A DNA stretch of 64,000 nt from Polyangiaceae bacterium (GCA_015075635.1 JABTUA010000002.1:1602501-1666500); one strand, 5' to 3'; shown: positions 21,269-33,254, counted from the stretch's first letter. The notes: generated by a model not told the origin, from the letters alone. Translations and numbers: made by a program.

Positions 21269-22949
21269 CGACCGGCCCGTCCTTCCACCCGCGCTCGCCG
21301 AGCTCGGTCTTCTTGAGGATCTGGAACTCGACCCGGCGGTTCTTGGCGCGACCCTCCGCGGTCTTCGGGTCGGCGATGGGGCGGCGCGGGCCGAAGCCAC
21401 GCGCCTCGAGCCGCCGTTCGTCGACGCCGCGGCCGACCAGCCAGCGCACCACCGCGATGGCCCGCCGGCGCGAGAGCGCGAGGTTCGCCTTGTCCTGACC
21501 CACGTCGTCGGTGTGGCCATCGACCGCCAGGCGCGCGATCTCCGGGTGCTCGGTGAGCACCGCCGCCACCTGCTCGAGCACCTTGGAGCTCTCGGGGGCG
21601 AGCACGTCGCTGCCGGTGGCGAAGTTCACCTGATCGATGATCACGATCTGCTGACCGACGACGCGCACCGTCGGCGGACAACCGTTGGTCTTGGGGTCGT
21701 CGGTCTTCGGGCCCTTCTCGTCGGCGCAGGCGTCGAGCGCGTCCGGAATGCCGTCCTCGTCGCGATCCGGCGGGCAGCCGTGGCGGTTCGGATCGGCGCT
21801 CGCCACGCCGGCCTCGGTCGGGCAGCGATCCACCGCGTCGGCGATGCCGTCGCGGTCCTGATCCCGCGGGCAACCGGGACGCTCGGCGTCCGGCTCACCG
21901 GGGACGTCGGGGCACTGGTCGGCGGCGTCGGGCACGCCGTCGCGATCGCGATCCGCCACGGCGCCGCTCGGGTGGATGGGCGACTCGAGCGGCGTGCCCG
22001 CACCTGGACCTGGCGTGCCAGCGCCGGCGCTGGAGGCGCGCGCCTGGGACGCGAGCTCGAAGCTGGCGTTGAGGCCCAAAATCACCCGGAAGGCCGGCGT
22101 CCCCGCGCCGCGGGTGAGACCGGGACCGGCGCCCACGAAGGCCGCGACGGGGCCGAGGAAATAGCGCGCCGAGCCGAGCGCCTCGAGGTGCGTCGTGTTG
22201 CCGCCGAACCAGCCGGCCCCCGCGTCCATGCTGGTGGCGCCGATCAGCTCCGCTCCGAGCTGAGCGCTCCCGAGGCGATAGCCGAGCGCGAACGCGCCGA
22301 AGGCCTCGCTGCCGAAGACGCCGGCGTACACGTCGTCGGCCTGACGCTGGCGCGCGCCGAGCTGAGTGCGCCAGAAGAAGCGGCGGTAGTCCGTGCCGAT
22401 CACCACTCCGGCGCCCGCGCGCGTCGAGCCAGTCCCGGCGTAACCTCCGGTGGCGGTCGGGAACCAGAGCGTGGTCGCGAAGGCCGCGCCAGGCGAAAAG
22501 CCGTGCTGGGGCAAGAGGGCCAACCGGGCCCCCAAGCGCAGATCGCCGACGTCGCTGCCGCTCGGGCTGTCGATCGTCAGGCTGCCGGCACTCCCGGGAT
22601 CTCCACCCTGGCTCAGCACGGTCGGCAGCGCCGCGTCCAGGACCAGCCAGTGGCCGAGGGTCAGCGACGCCCCGAGGTGCGCGAGCAGCTGGTGATCGAC
22701 GAGGACCGTCCGGCTCGAGCTGCCGTCGCTCCGCTCGATGGACAGCACGAGCGGCTCACTCGCGTAAGCGAGCACGCCTGCCAGCGCGAGCTTCTTCGCT
22801 CCCTTCGCGTCGAAGTCCGGGATCGAGAGCAGCGCGTCGCCTGCGGGTGCGGGCTCGAAGCGATCGAGGGCGATCTTCGGCTCGGCGTGCGCGAGCGTCG
22901 CGCTACACAGCGCGGCGACAAAGCTGCTGATCGGACGCTTGGGTGTCAT
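21261..22949 (-). CDS. OmpA-family protein with TSP3 repeats (second of three)
   Basis: 562 residues from ATG 22949, preceded by GAGGAG ten bases upstream. Signal peptide 1-22, a beta-barrel-like region to about 310, a Pro/Gly linker, three TSP3 units (DRDRDGVPDAADQCP type, about 330-420) and the OmpA domain (about 440-550, GHTDDVGQDKANLALS). It closely parallels the protein at 27453-29183 in length and order, so they are paralogs. It is first in the operon with the cyclase, the LysM/FecR protein and the kinase. Its start faces the FHA-sigma54 activator. Confidence 0.88.
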   Translation of the reverse strand: MTPKRPISSFVAALCSATLAHAEPKIALDRFEPAPAGDALLSIPDFDAKGAKKLALAGVLAYASEPLVLSIERSDGSSSRTVLVDHQLLAHLGASLTLGHWLVLDAALPTVLSQGGDPGSAGSLTIDSPSGSDVGDLRLGARLALLPQHGFSPGAAFATTLWFPTATGGYAGTGSTRAGAGVVIGTDYRRFFWRTQLGARQRQADDVYAGVFGSEAFGAFALGYRLGSAQLGAELIGATSMDAGAGWFGGNTTHLEALGSARYFLGPVAAFVGAGPGLTRGAGTPAFRVILGLNASFELASQARASSAGAGTPGPGAGTPLESPIHPSGAVADRDRDGVPDAADQCPDVPGEPDAERPGCPRDQDRDGIADAVDRCPTEAGVASADPNRHGCPPDRDEDGIPDALDACADEKGPKTDDPKTNGCPPTVRVVGQQIVIIDQVNFATGSDVLAPESSKVLEQVAAVLTEHPEIARLAVDGHTDDVGQDKANLALSRRRAIAVVRWLVGRGVDERRLEARGFGPRRPIADPKTAEGRAKNRRVEFQILKKTELGERGWKDGPVDE

Positions 22950-22996
22950 TGGTCCGCGCTCCTCGTGGGCGCCCCGGCTCGTGGTATACCCGTCGC

Positions 22997-24325
22997 GTGC
23001 CGTCGATCGCAACGTCCCCGCTTTCCCTGGGAAAGGCCCGGGTCGAGGTGCGAACGCTGGCGGTCGAGGTGATCTCGGGACCCGACGCGGGCGCTCGCGC
23101 CGAGGCGGACACCGAGCGGATGACGATCGGGAGCGCCGACGGCAACGTGCTCGTGCTCCAGGATCCGACCGTGTCGCGATTTCACCTCGAGCTCGCGCGC
23201 ACCGAGCGGGGCGTCGTCGTCACCGACCTGGAGTCCACGAACGGCACCTTCGCCGGCTCGCTTCAGATCTTCCACGGCGTAGTTCCTCCGGAGACTCAGC
23301 TTGCGCTCGGGCGCAGCGTGCTGCGCGTGTTCGACGGCGCCGGCAGCACCGTCGAGGTGCACGAGAGCGATCGCTTCGGCGATCTCTTGGGCGCCACGCC
23401 GGCGATGCGCCGCCTGATGGCACAGGTCACTCGGGTAGCCAGCGTGCCGGTCGCGGTGCTCCTGATCGGCGAGTCCGGCACGGGCAAGGAGCTGGTCGCC
23501 CGGGCGCTGCACGAGCACAGCCCGAGGAAGGACGGGCCGCTGGTGGTCGTGGACTCGGGCGCGCTGGCCCCGGGCGTGGTGATGAGCGAGCTGTTCGGGC
23601 ACGAGCGCGGCGCCTTCACCGGCGCCGAGCGCACCCACGTCGGCGCGTTCGAGCGCGCGGACGGCGGTACGCTGTTCCTGGACGAGATCGGCGAGCTGCC
23701 GGCGGACCTCCAGCCCCAGCTCTTGGGCGCGCTGGAGCGGCGAAAGTTCCGGCGCGTCGGCGGTCGCGAGGACATCTCGGTGGACGTGCGCGTGGTCGCC
23801 GCGACCAACCGGGACCTGCGCGCCGAGGTGAACTCGGGGAGGTTCCGGCTCGATCTGTACCACCGCCTGGCCGTCGTGGAGATGCGCCTGCCCCCGCTCC
23901 GGGAACGCGTCGAGGACATCCCGCTCCTGGTCCGCCAGTTCCTCACCGAGTGCGGGCACGACGGCCCCGTCGAGGCGGTGGTGTCGAAGGAGGCGCTGGA
24001 GGCCCTGGCCACGTACCGCTGGCCCGGCAACGTGCGCGAGCTCAAGAACTGGGTCGAGGCGACCTTGGCGATGGGCGAAGCGCCCGACCTGGGTGGGAAC
24101 GGCGTGGCCAGCGCACGGGGGGACGGAAGCGACGAAGCGCACCTGGCGCTGCCCTACAAGGACGCCCGCAACGCGGTGCTCGAGCGCTTCGAGCACAGGT
24201 ACCTCGCGCGGCTGATCGCGGCGACGGACGGCAACGTGAGCGAGGCGTCCCGTCGCGCGAAGATGGACCGCAGCTACCTGATCAAGCTCTTGCAGCGTCA
24301 TCGGCTGCGCGACGGCGAGGGCTGA
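22997..24325 (+). CDS. FHA-domain sigma54-dependent transcription activator
   Basis: About 442 residues from GTG 22997. An FHA domain (about 20-110, with SRFHLEL and STNGTF) precedes the AAA+ domain. GESGTGKE (Walker A), GAFTGA (sigma54-contact loop), GTLFLDEIGELP (Walker B) and RWPGNVRELKNW are all intact. A C-terminal Fis-type helix-turn-helix completes it (NVSEASRRAKMDRSYLIKLL). FHA-linked activators in myxobacteria answer to Ser/Thr kinases. It is divergent from the OmpA-cyclase-FecR-kinase operon. A TATACC box 7 bp before GTG could make the message leaderless. Earlier starts would overlap the OmpA gene. Confidence 0.9.
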   Translation: MPSIATSPLSLGKARVEVRTLAVEVISGPDAGARAEADTERMTIGSADGNVLVLQDPTVSRFHLELARTERGVVVTDLESTNGTFAGSLQIFHGVVPPETQLALGRSVLRVFDGAGSTVEVHESDRFGDLLGATPAMRRLMAQVTRVASVPVAVLLIGESGTGKELVARALHEHSPRKDGPLVVVDSGALAPGVVMSELFGHERGAFTGAERTHVGAFERADGGTLFLDEIGELPADLQPQLLGALERRKFRRVGGREDISVDVRVVAATNRDLRAEVNSGRFRLDLYHRLAVVEMRLPPLRERVEDIPLLVRQFLTECGHDGPVEAVVSKEALEALATYRWPGNVRELKNWVEATLAMGEAPDLGGNGVASARGDGSDEAHLALPYKDARNAVLERFEHRYLARLIAATDGNVSEASRRAKMDRSYLIKLLQRHRLRDGEG

Positions 24326-24347
24326 GAGCATCTCGAGCCCTCGCCGT
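24312..24347. terminator. 12-bp perfect hairpin at the end of the FHA-sigma54 gene
   Basis: ACGGCGAGGGCT and AGCCCTCGCCGT pair perfectly around a 12-nt loop; the left arm runs into the TGA stop. It lies between convergent genes and could end transcription from both sides. No T run follows. Confidence 0.55.
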
Positions 24348-24360
24348 ACGAGCGAGGCGT

Positions 24361-27438
<3,078 letters not shown>

Positions 27439-27452
27439 TGGCTTGTTCTCCG

Positions 27453-29183
27453 TCACTTCTTCTTGACCTCGGGCGCGCCGGGCTCGCTCTTCTTGATGTG
27501 GAACTCGACGCGGCGGTTGTTCTGCCGCCCGGCGTCGGTGTCGTTGCTGTCGATGGGCTTCTCTTGACCGAATCCGGCGGAGGTGAGCCGCTTCTTGTCG
27601 ATCCCCTTGTCGGTGAGCCACTTGACCACGCTGGCGGCGCGCCGCTTGCTCAGGTCCTTGTTGTAGCCCTTGCCGCCGCGGTTGTCGGTGTGGCCTTCGA
27701 CGCTGACCAGGCTAATCTGCGGAAGATCCTGCAAGATCTTCAGCACCGCGTTCAGCACGCCGTCGCTCTCGGGCAGGATCTTGGCGCTGTTGGTCGCGAA
27801 CTGGACTTGCTCCAGGATGCGGATCTGGTCCCCGCTGACCTGAGCCTTCGGGCAACCGTTCTTCTTGGGATCGGGATCGGCAGGGCCGGCCTCGGTCGGG
27901 CAGGCGTCGGCCGGATCGAGGATGCCGTCGCCGTCCGTGTCCTTCGGCGCCGGGCAGCCGTTCTTCGCCGGGTCGGCGCTCTGCACGCCCGGCTCGGTCG
28001 GACAAGCGTCCACGTCGTCGGTGATGCCGTCGCCGTCACTGTCCTTCGGCCCAGGGCAGCCGTGCTTCTTCGGATCGTCGCTCTTCACGCCCGGCGTGTC
28101 CGGGCAAGCGTCGTCGGCGTCCAGGATGCCGTCGCCATCGCGGTCGCCCGGCGCCGCCGCAGGCGGGCAGCCGTTGGTCTTGGGATCGTCCGTGCGCACG
28201 CCGGGGGTGTCCGGGCAGGCGTCGTCGCGATCGAGGATGCCGTCCTGGTCGCGATCCGACGGCGCGGCGGCCTTCTCCACCTCCGGGAACCACTCGATGC
28301 TGGCCAGCACGCGCACGGCCGGAGCGCCGACGCCGCGGGTCAGGCCCGGTCCCACCGCGGCGCCCACGCGCCAGTCCGGGGTCACGCGGTACTTGCCACC
28401 GAACACCACCTCGAGGGGCGTCGTGCGCTTCTTGAACGCGCCGTCGCCGCCGTCGCTGATCACCGTCGAGCCGAACACCTCCGGACCGATGATCAACTTC
28501 TTGTCGAGCGCGCGCACGCCGAGCGCGGCGGAGAAGGTCATCTCGCTGCCGAAGGCGTCCTCGCCCAGGTTGTCGCCCTTCGCGCGATAGTTGAAGCCGG
28601 TCTGGGCGGCGTAGGCCAGGGATCCGAGATCACCCGCCAGCATCAGCCGCGGCCGCAGGCGCAGCTTTCCGTCGCTCGCGAAGGCGTCCTCGTTGCCGAC
28701 GGGGATGAAGCCCTGGACCCCGAAGGCCAGCGTCGCGGCGCCGCCGTATTCGCCAACCAGTCGCACGTCGGCGCTCAGCCGCGGGTCTCCGATGCTGGTG
28801 CTGTCGCTGGTCGAGAACGACGAGTTGCCGACGTTCAGCGACTCGCCCTTGGTGTAGGCCAGGAGGGGCAGGTTCGCGCCGAGCCGCAGGCGATCGAACA
28901 GGATGACCGCGCCACCGATGTGGACGAACAGCTGGTGCTCGACGACCGCCGCCTGCTCGTCGCCGCTGGCGTCGTAGAAGACCAGGGGCTTGTACGCATA
29001 ATCCCCGACGACACCGAGGGCGAGGCGCCCGTTGCCGCGCAGATCGAGGGACTCGTTGGCGAACCAGTCGCTGCCGCGCTCCGACGGCTCGTAGCGGTCG
29101 AGGGCGAAGCCGCCTTCGGCGAGAGCGGCGGTCGGCGCGAGCAAGCAAAGAGCGGTGAGAGCGGTGAGTGTGGAACGTCGCAT
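27453..29183 (-). CDS. OmpA-family protein with TSP3 repeats (third of three), partner of MYXO-CTERM protein
   Basis: 576 residues from ATG 29183; a GTG nine bases earlier is possible. Signal peptide to about residue 23, barrel-like region to about 290, four or five TSP3 units (DRDQDGILDRDDACPDTPG type, 295-440), OmpA domain 445-560 with GHTDNRGGKGYNKDLSKRRA. The order (barrel, calcium repeats, OmpA) and pairing with a MYXO-CTERM surface protein recall the TraA/TraB outer-membrane exchange pair of Myxococcus xanthus. That is an architectural analogy; I do not claim orthology. It is divergent from the secreted protein at 29437. Confidence 0.87.
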   Translation of the reverse strand: MRRSTLTALTALCLLAPTAALAEGGFALDRYEPSERGSDWFANESLDLRGNGRLALGVVGDYAYKPLVFYDASGDEQAAVVEHQLFVHIGGAVILFDRLRLGANLPLLAYTKGESLNVGNSSFSTSDSTSIGDPRLSADVRLVGEYGGAATLAFGVQGFIPVGNEDAFASDGKLRLRPRLMLAGDLGSLAYAAQTGFNYRAKGDNLGEDAFGSEMTFSAALGVRALDKKLIIGPEVFGSTVISDGGDGAFKKRTTPLEVVFGGKYRVTPDWRVGAAVGPGLTRGVGAPAVRVLASIEWFPEVEKAAAPSDRDQDGILDRDDACPDTPGVRTDDPKTNGCPPAAAPGDRDGDGILDADDACPDTPGVKSDDPKKHGCPGPKDSDGDGITDDVDACPTEPGVQSADPAKNGCPAPKDTDGDGILDPADACPTEAGPADPDPKKNGCPKAQVSGDQIRILEQVQFATNSAKILPESDGVLNAVLKILQDLPQISLVSVEGHTDNRGGKGYNKDLSKRRAASVVKWLTDKGIDKKRLTSAGFGQEKPIDSNDTDAGRQNNRRVEFHIKKSEPGAPEVKKK

Positions 29184-29325
29184 GGAGGTCACCCGTGAGT
29201 CGTGCCCAATAGCAACGGATGTGCCCGCACGAAAAGAGCCGGTGAAGCCGCGATCGGCGGCGCCGGGGTGTTGGCCGGAGTCGACAGTCGGGACGACGCC
29301 TGTCGCCTGCAGCCAACAGGCGCCG

Positions 29326-29340
29326 AGTTACCGGTAACCA
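29326..29340. promoter_or_regulatory. 15-bp element with GTTACCGGTAAC palindrome, copy 1
   Basis: AGTTACCGGTAACCA contains a perfect 12-bp palindrome. It lies in the divergent region between the OmpA/TSP3 gene and the MYXO-CTERM gene at 29437. The same 15 bases recur in reverse at 35121-35135, also in a divergent regulatory region. It is a plausible operator for a dimeric repressor or activator. Confidence 0.5.
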
Positions 29341-29388
29341 ATGTCCAGAGTTGTCACAGCAACGAGCTGTAATCACTGGCTTCTTGTG

Positions 29389-29404
29389 TGGCCCACGGTT
29401 TGCT
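29389..29404 (+). promoter_or_regulatory. Sigma54-type (-24/-12) promoter
   Basis: TGGCCCACGGTTTGCT matches the consensus TGGCACG-N4-TTGCW at the invariant GG and GC with exact spacing. It lies 33 bp before the ATG at 29437, followed by a near-perfect ribosome site AAGGAGGT at 29422-29429. Two sigma54 activators are coded within 12 kb. Confidence 0.65.
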
Positions 29405-29436
29405 GAAGGCCCTGTCTTTCGAAGGAGGTCTTTCCA

Positions 29437-30243
29437 ATGAGGTTCAGCAATGTGTTGGCAGGAGCGCTCGCGCTCGGGACGGTACTTGGCGCGGCGGAGG
29501 CGGGCGCCAGCGCTCCGGTGGGCGTCTGGGTGAAGGTGAAGAAGGTCGTGCTCGAGCCGAACGCGACCGCGCCCACGAAGATCCAGATCCACGGCGCCGC
29601 CATGCTCTACGACAAGAGCACGAATACGACCTACCTGGGCTACAGCGAGCCGGCGTTCGGGTTCCTCTACTACGCCTGCCCGTCGGGTCAGGAGAAAACC
29701 TGCGTCAGCGAGTGGGCCGACGTGGAGAAGAACATCACCGCCACGGACGACGTGTGCATCGGGCTCGGCGACCAGACGCTGCCGACGGGCACGCTGCGCG
29801 CGCCGAACGCGACGCCCGTGAACCCCGACGACTACCCGATCTCGATGGGCGTGGTGGGCGGCTTCGCACCGTGTCAGGTGATCGAGAAGTTCCTGGGCAG
29901 CCAGCCCGACGGCGGCAGCGGCGGCGCGGGCGGCAGCGCGGGGGCGAGCTCCGGCGGTGCGGCGGGCAGCGCCGGCGCGGGTGGTGCTTCGAGCGGCGGC
30001 GCTTCCAGCGGCGGCGCTTCCAGCGGCGGAGCTTCCAGCGGCGGAGCTTCCAGCGGCGGAGCGACCGCGAGCGGCGGCGCTTCCAGCGGCGGCGCCACCG
30101 CGAGCGGGGGCAGCTCCGGCGGCGGTGACGACTCCGACGACGACGGCGGCTGCACGGTGTCCGGCGGCCGGTCAGCGCCGTTCGCCTGGCTGCTCGGCGC
30201 GCTGGGCGCAGCCCTGGCCTTTGCCCTGCGGCGGAGGAGCTGA
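29437..30243 (+). CDS. Secreted protein with Ser/Gly linker and MYXO-CTERM-like tail
   Basis: 268 residues. Signal peptide 1-24, a compact folded region (25-155, with Cys near 81, 88, 107 and 148 that could form disulfides), then a low-complexity linker of ASSGG units (160-228). The tail is DDDGGCTVSGG, one hydrophobic helix and RRRS, a MYXO-CTERM-like surface-sorting signal. It has its own sigma54-type promoter and a strong ribosome site, so it is likely to be induced and made in quantity. It precedes the desaturase gene by 3 bp and may be co-transcribed with it. Fold unknown. Confidence 0.75.
   Translation: MRFSNVLAGALALGTVLGAAEAGASAPVGVWVKVKKVVLEPNATAPTKIQIHGAAMLYDKSTNTTYLGYSEPAFGFLYYACPSGQEKTCVSEWADVEKNITATDDVCIGLGDQTLPTGTLRAPNATPVNPDDYPISMGVVGGFAPCQVIEKFLGSQPDGGSGGAGGSAGASSGGAAGSAGAGGASSGGASSGGASSGGASSGGASSGGATASGGASSGGATASGGSSGGGDDSDDDGGCTVSGGRSAPFAWLLGALGAALAFALRRRS
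29985..30075 (+). repeat. 15-bp tandem repeat coding ASSGG
   Basis: Five to six near-identical 15-bp units (GGAGCTTCCAGCGGC type) encode the Ser/Gly linker of the MYXO-CTERM protein. The number of units is likely to vary between strains by slippage. Confidence 0.8.
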
Positions 30244-30246
30244 GCC

Positions 30247-31470
30247 ATGGCGATGCTCGCGGAGTGGTGGCTGGAGCCCTCGGAGTCGCGGACCCGATCG
30301 CTGTTCCGCCACTCCGCGCGCGACGCCTGGCTCGTCGGCGTGACGCTGGCGCAGACCCTGGCGACGCTGGCGGCGTTCGCGCTGCTGCCGCCGCTCGGCG
30401 CGGCGCTCTCGTTCGCCGTCGGGATCTGCTGGTGCTCGAACACCGTCTCGCACAACCACCTGCACAATCCGCTGTTCCGCTCGCGTCGCGGGAACCGGGC
30501 GCTGGATCTGTGGCTCTCTCTCCTCTTGGGCGTGCCGCAGACGATCTGGAAGGCCCGCCACGTCTGGCACCACGCCGGCGAGCCCGCGCGGACCCGACGC
30601 CCGCTGTCCCGGGCGGCCAAGCGAGAGATCGCGCTGATCGGCGTGCTCTGGCTGGGCCTCGCGCTGCTCGCGCCGAGGGTGTTCCTGCTCGCCTACGTTC
30701 CGGGTTACCTCTTGGGCATGGCGCTGTGCCGCCTCCAAGGGGACATGGAGCACGCGCGCCGCGAGGCGCCGGAGGCCGGCGTCAGCCACTACGGCCGCGT
30801 CTACAACTTCTTCTGGTTCAACGACGGCTACCACGCCGAGCACCACCGCTTTCCCCGCGAGCACTGGACGCGACTGCCCGAGCGACGGAGCGCCATCGCG
30901 CTCTCCCCCAGCGACTTCCCGCCCCACCTGCGCTGGCTCGAGCTCCTGCCACGGAGCGGCGCCGAGCTCCGGGGCGCGCTGCTCTGCGCGCTGGAGCGGC
31001 TCGCGCTCTCGTCGGCCTGGCTGCAACGCTTCATGCTCGCGAGCCACGCCCGCGCCATCGCGCCCTTGTTGCGCGCGCTGCCCGAGCGCCCGCGCCGCGT
31101 CGCCATCGTGGGCGGGGGGCTCTTCCCACGCAGCTTGCTCGTCCTGGCCGAGCTCCTGCCCGAAGCACGTTTCGTCGTGGTGGATCGCTCCGCCGAGAGC
31201 GTTTCTCGCGCCGTGGACCACCTGAAGCGACGCGGCTTCGAGCTCTCCCGGGTGCGCTTCTGCATCGAGAGCTTCGACCCGCAGGAGCACTGCCGGCACG
31301 ATCTGGTGGTGGCGCCGCTGGCCTTCGTCGGCGAGCGAGACCTCCTGGCGGAGGCCGAGCAGCGCGCCGCGGTGCTCCGGCACGACTGGGTGTGGGCGCG
31401 ACCCAGCGGTGTGTCGCGCGTCGTCTCCTGGCTCCTGCTCAAGCGCGTCAGCCTGAGGCTCCCGGCATGA
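30247..31470 (+). CDS. Fatty acid desaturase fused to a Rossmann-like domain
   Basis: 407 residues. The N-terminal 270 residues are a membrane desaturase: hydrophobic helices (about 28-62, 128-165) and three histidine boxes, HNHLH at 69-73, HVWHH at 105-109 and HAEHH at 196-200, which bind a di-iron centre. Residues 283-407 form a separate alpha/beta domain opening with RRVAIVGGGLFPRS and an acidic residue in VVVDRS, like the SAM-binding start of a methyltransferase. It overlaps the psd start by 4 bp. A combined desaturation/methylation step on membrane lipid is one possibility. Confidence 0.8.
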   Translation: MAMLAEWWLEPSESRTRSLFRHSARDAWLVGVTLAQTLATLAAFALLPPLGAALSFAVGICWCSNTVSHNHLHNPLFRSRRGNRALDLWLSLLLGVPQTIWKARHVWHHAGEPARTRRPLSRAAKREIALIGVLWLGLALLAPRVFLLAYVPGYLLGMALCRLQGDMEHARREAPEAGVSHYGRVYNFFWFNDGYHAEHHRFPREHWTRLPERRSAIALSPSDFPPHLRWLELLPRSGAELRGALLCALERLALSSAWLQRFMLASHARAIAPLLRALPERPRRVAIVGGGLFPRSLLVLAELLPEARFVVVDRSAESVSRAVDHLKRRGFELSRVRFCIESFDPQEHCRHDLVVAPLAFVGERDLLAEAEQRAAVLRHDWVWARPSGVSRVVSWLLLKRVSLRLPA

Positions 31471-32300
31471 CGGCGCTGCACCGCACGCGGACGTTCCTCG
31501 AGTGCTACGGCTTCCTGCCGCACCGGTTGATGAACCGGAGCGTCGCGCGGGTGACCTCCGCGACGCGACCGGCCTGGGCGGTGGACCGCGCGGTGCGCTA
31601 CTGGGCGAAGCGCGACGGCATCGCGCTCAGCGAGTTCGAAGAGCGACGCTTCGAGTCCCTGGACGACTTCTTCTTGCGCCGGCTGGCGCCCGGCGCGCGG
31701 CCGCTCGACGGCGGCTTCGTGGCCCCGGCGGACGGCAACCTGCTCGCCGCAGGGACGCTGCGCTTGGATCGGCCTCTGGTCGTGAAGGGGCAGCGGCTCA
31801 GCGTGGACCGGGTGGTCAACGGGCGCCTCCACGACCTCGAGCTCTCGGAGTACGACGGCGGCAGCTACGCGGTGATCTTTCTCACGCCGCGCGGCTACCA
31901 CCGCGTGCACATGCCGGTGGACGGCACGCTCGAGGCGGTGCGCTGGATCCCCGGCCGCTACTTCCCGCAGAACGAGGACGCGCTCGAGGTCATCCCGCGG
32001 GTGTACGAGCGAAACGAGCGCGCCACGCTCTCCTGTCGCGACGCGCACGGCCGGCCGTTCCTGATGGTCATGGTCGGCGCGAGCCTGATCGGCGGCATCC
32101 ACCTGGAGGGCGTGGAGCGCAACGCTTGGGTGAAGCCGGCGCCGTTCGCGCTCGACCGGCGACTGGCGAGAGGCGACGAGGTCGGCCACTTCGCCTTCGG
32201 CTCCACGGTCGTCGTGCTCTTGCCCCGGGGCGTGGCGACGAGCCCGCGACGGAGCGCAGAGGTGCGGATGGGGCAGAAGCTGTTCGAGCTGGGTCGGTAG
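31467..32300 (+). CDS. psd: Phosphatidylserine decarboxylase
   Basis: 277 residues from ATG 31467, overlapping the desaturase stop (ATGA). YHRVHMPVDG near residue 150 carries the catalytic His. FGSTVVVL near residue 247 is the self-cleavage site (usually LGST), where the Ser becomes the pyruvoyl group. The proenzyme splits into beta and alpha chains and turns phosphatidylserine into phosphatidylethanolamine at the inner membrane. No phosphatidylserine synthase gene is nearby. The coupling to a desaturase indicates a small lipid-modification operon. Confidence 0.93.
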   Translation: MTALHRTRTFLECYGFLPHRLMNRSVARVTSATRPAWAVDRAVRYWAKRDGIALSEFEERRFESLDDFFLRRLAPGARPLDGGFVAPADGNLLAAGTLRLDRPLVVKGQRLSVDRVVNGRLHDLELSEYDGGSYAVIFLTPRGYHRVHMPVDGTLEAVRWIPGRYFPQNEDALEVIPRVYERNERATLSCRDAHGRPFLMVMVGASLIGGIHLEGVERNAWVKPAPFALDRRLARGDEVGHFAFGSTVVVLLPRGVATSPRRSAEVRMGQKLFELGR

Positions 32301-32324
32301 GCGTGCGGCGTGTAGCCGGCGGCG
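32297..32324. repeat. 28-bp direct repeat, left copy
   Basis: Matches 33280-33307 at 26 of 28 positions. It includes the psd stop codon. On the minus strand both copies would read AAGY(A/T)PHAY. Confidence 0.6.
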
Positions 32325-32387
32325 CGCCCATCGGGCACACGGCGTTGCAACCTGCACTCGTTCAGCTACCAGTGAAGGAGGCTCGCG

Positions 32388-33254
32388 ATGTTCCTCAGGT
32401 CGTTGCCAACTCTGATGTGTCTCGGGATCGTGAGCGCGTGCGCCGAGGACCGGAGGCCCGAACCGAGCCCCGCGGGGACGGTGGACGCCGCGGCGGGCGG
32501 CCCTGCCGTGTTGGGGCCGACGGGCCCCCTGCCCGGCGCCACCAACGTCCCGCTCGAAGGCCTGTTCAGGTTCTCGTACCAGATCACCCCTCCCCCCTGG
32601 AAGTGGAAGCCGAAGCTCGAGGCCGCAGCGACCTACCTGTGCGCGAGCGCGGAGCAGCCTGTGGAAGTGCGTGATGTTCTCGGCAAAGATGGAGCGCCAT
32701 CCTACACCGTCGAGCTCGTGGCCAAGGCGAACCTTCCGGCGGACGAGTGGTGCTGGCTGCGGATCCACCAGAGCTCCGAGCTCGAGATCGCATACGCAAC
32801 GGGTCAGGGTGCTTGGAGCACTCACTTCTTCACGGGGAGCGCGCTTCGTCCCATCAGAGTCCAGTTTTCCCCCAAACACCCCAATGAGGTGAGCATCGCG
32901 TTCAGCGAGCCGTTCGACGCCGCGCAGCTGATCGGGAAGCTGAGCTTGACGCTGGGCAACGCCACGGTGGACTGCATCCTCCGCGGGACGGACTGCGCCA
33001 AGGCTGGCGAGCCTTTTCTCACGTCTGCGTTCGACGTTCGGCTGACCTCGACGGCCACCAGCGCGCCTCTCGCGATGAAGATCCCCGGCACCGTGATGGG
33101 CTCCGGACGGACCGTCGCTCAGGGCGCGGCCAAATCGGGAGATGCGCTGACGGCTGGAAGCCTGAGCTTTCAACTCGAGGCTCAGCAGTGGGCTTCCTGC
33201 GACGACGGCTCATCCACCTGCTGGAGCGATCACAGGCCCTTGCCGACGAAGTGA
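32388..33254 (+). CDS. Lipoprotein with Ig-like (Big_5 type) domains
   Basis: 288 residues. Lipobox I-V-S-A-C near residue 18, then a Pro/Ala linker. GATNVPLEGLFRF near residue 50 is the usual opening of a bacterial Ig-like Big_5 domain. A second beta-rich region (150-285) contains two Cys pairs. A good ribosome site (AAGGAGG) lies 8 bp before ATG. The gene is bracketed by 28-bp direct repeats and stands apart from the psd operon, so it may be an insertion. Function unknown. Confidence 0.65.
   Translation: MFLRSLPTLMCLGIVSACAEDRRPEPSPAGTVDAAAGGPAVLGPTGPLPGATNVPLEGLFRFSYQITPPPWKWKPKLEAAATYLCASAEQPVEVRDVLGKDGAPSYTVELVAKANLPADEWCWLRIHQSSELEIAYATGQGAWSTHFFTGSALRPIRVQFSPKHPNEVSIAFSEPFDAAQLIGKLSLTLGNATVDCILRGTDCAKAGEPFLTSAFDVRLTSTATSAPLAMKIPGTVMGSGRTVAQGAAKSGDALTAGSLSFQLEAQQWASCDDGSSTCWSDHRPLPTK

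Noticed and set aside
32332..32350. Sigma54-like GGCAC...TTGCA upstream of the lipoprotein gene
   Set aside because: The gap between GG and GC is one base too long, and that spacing is critical.
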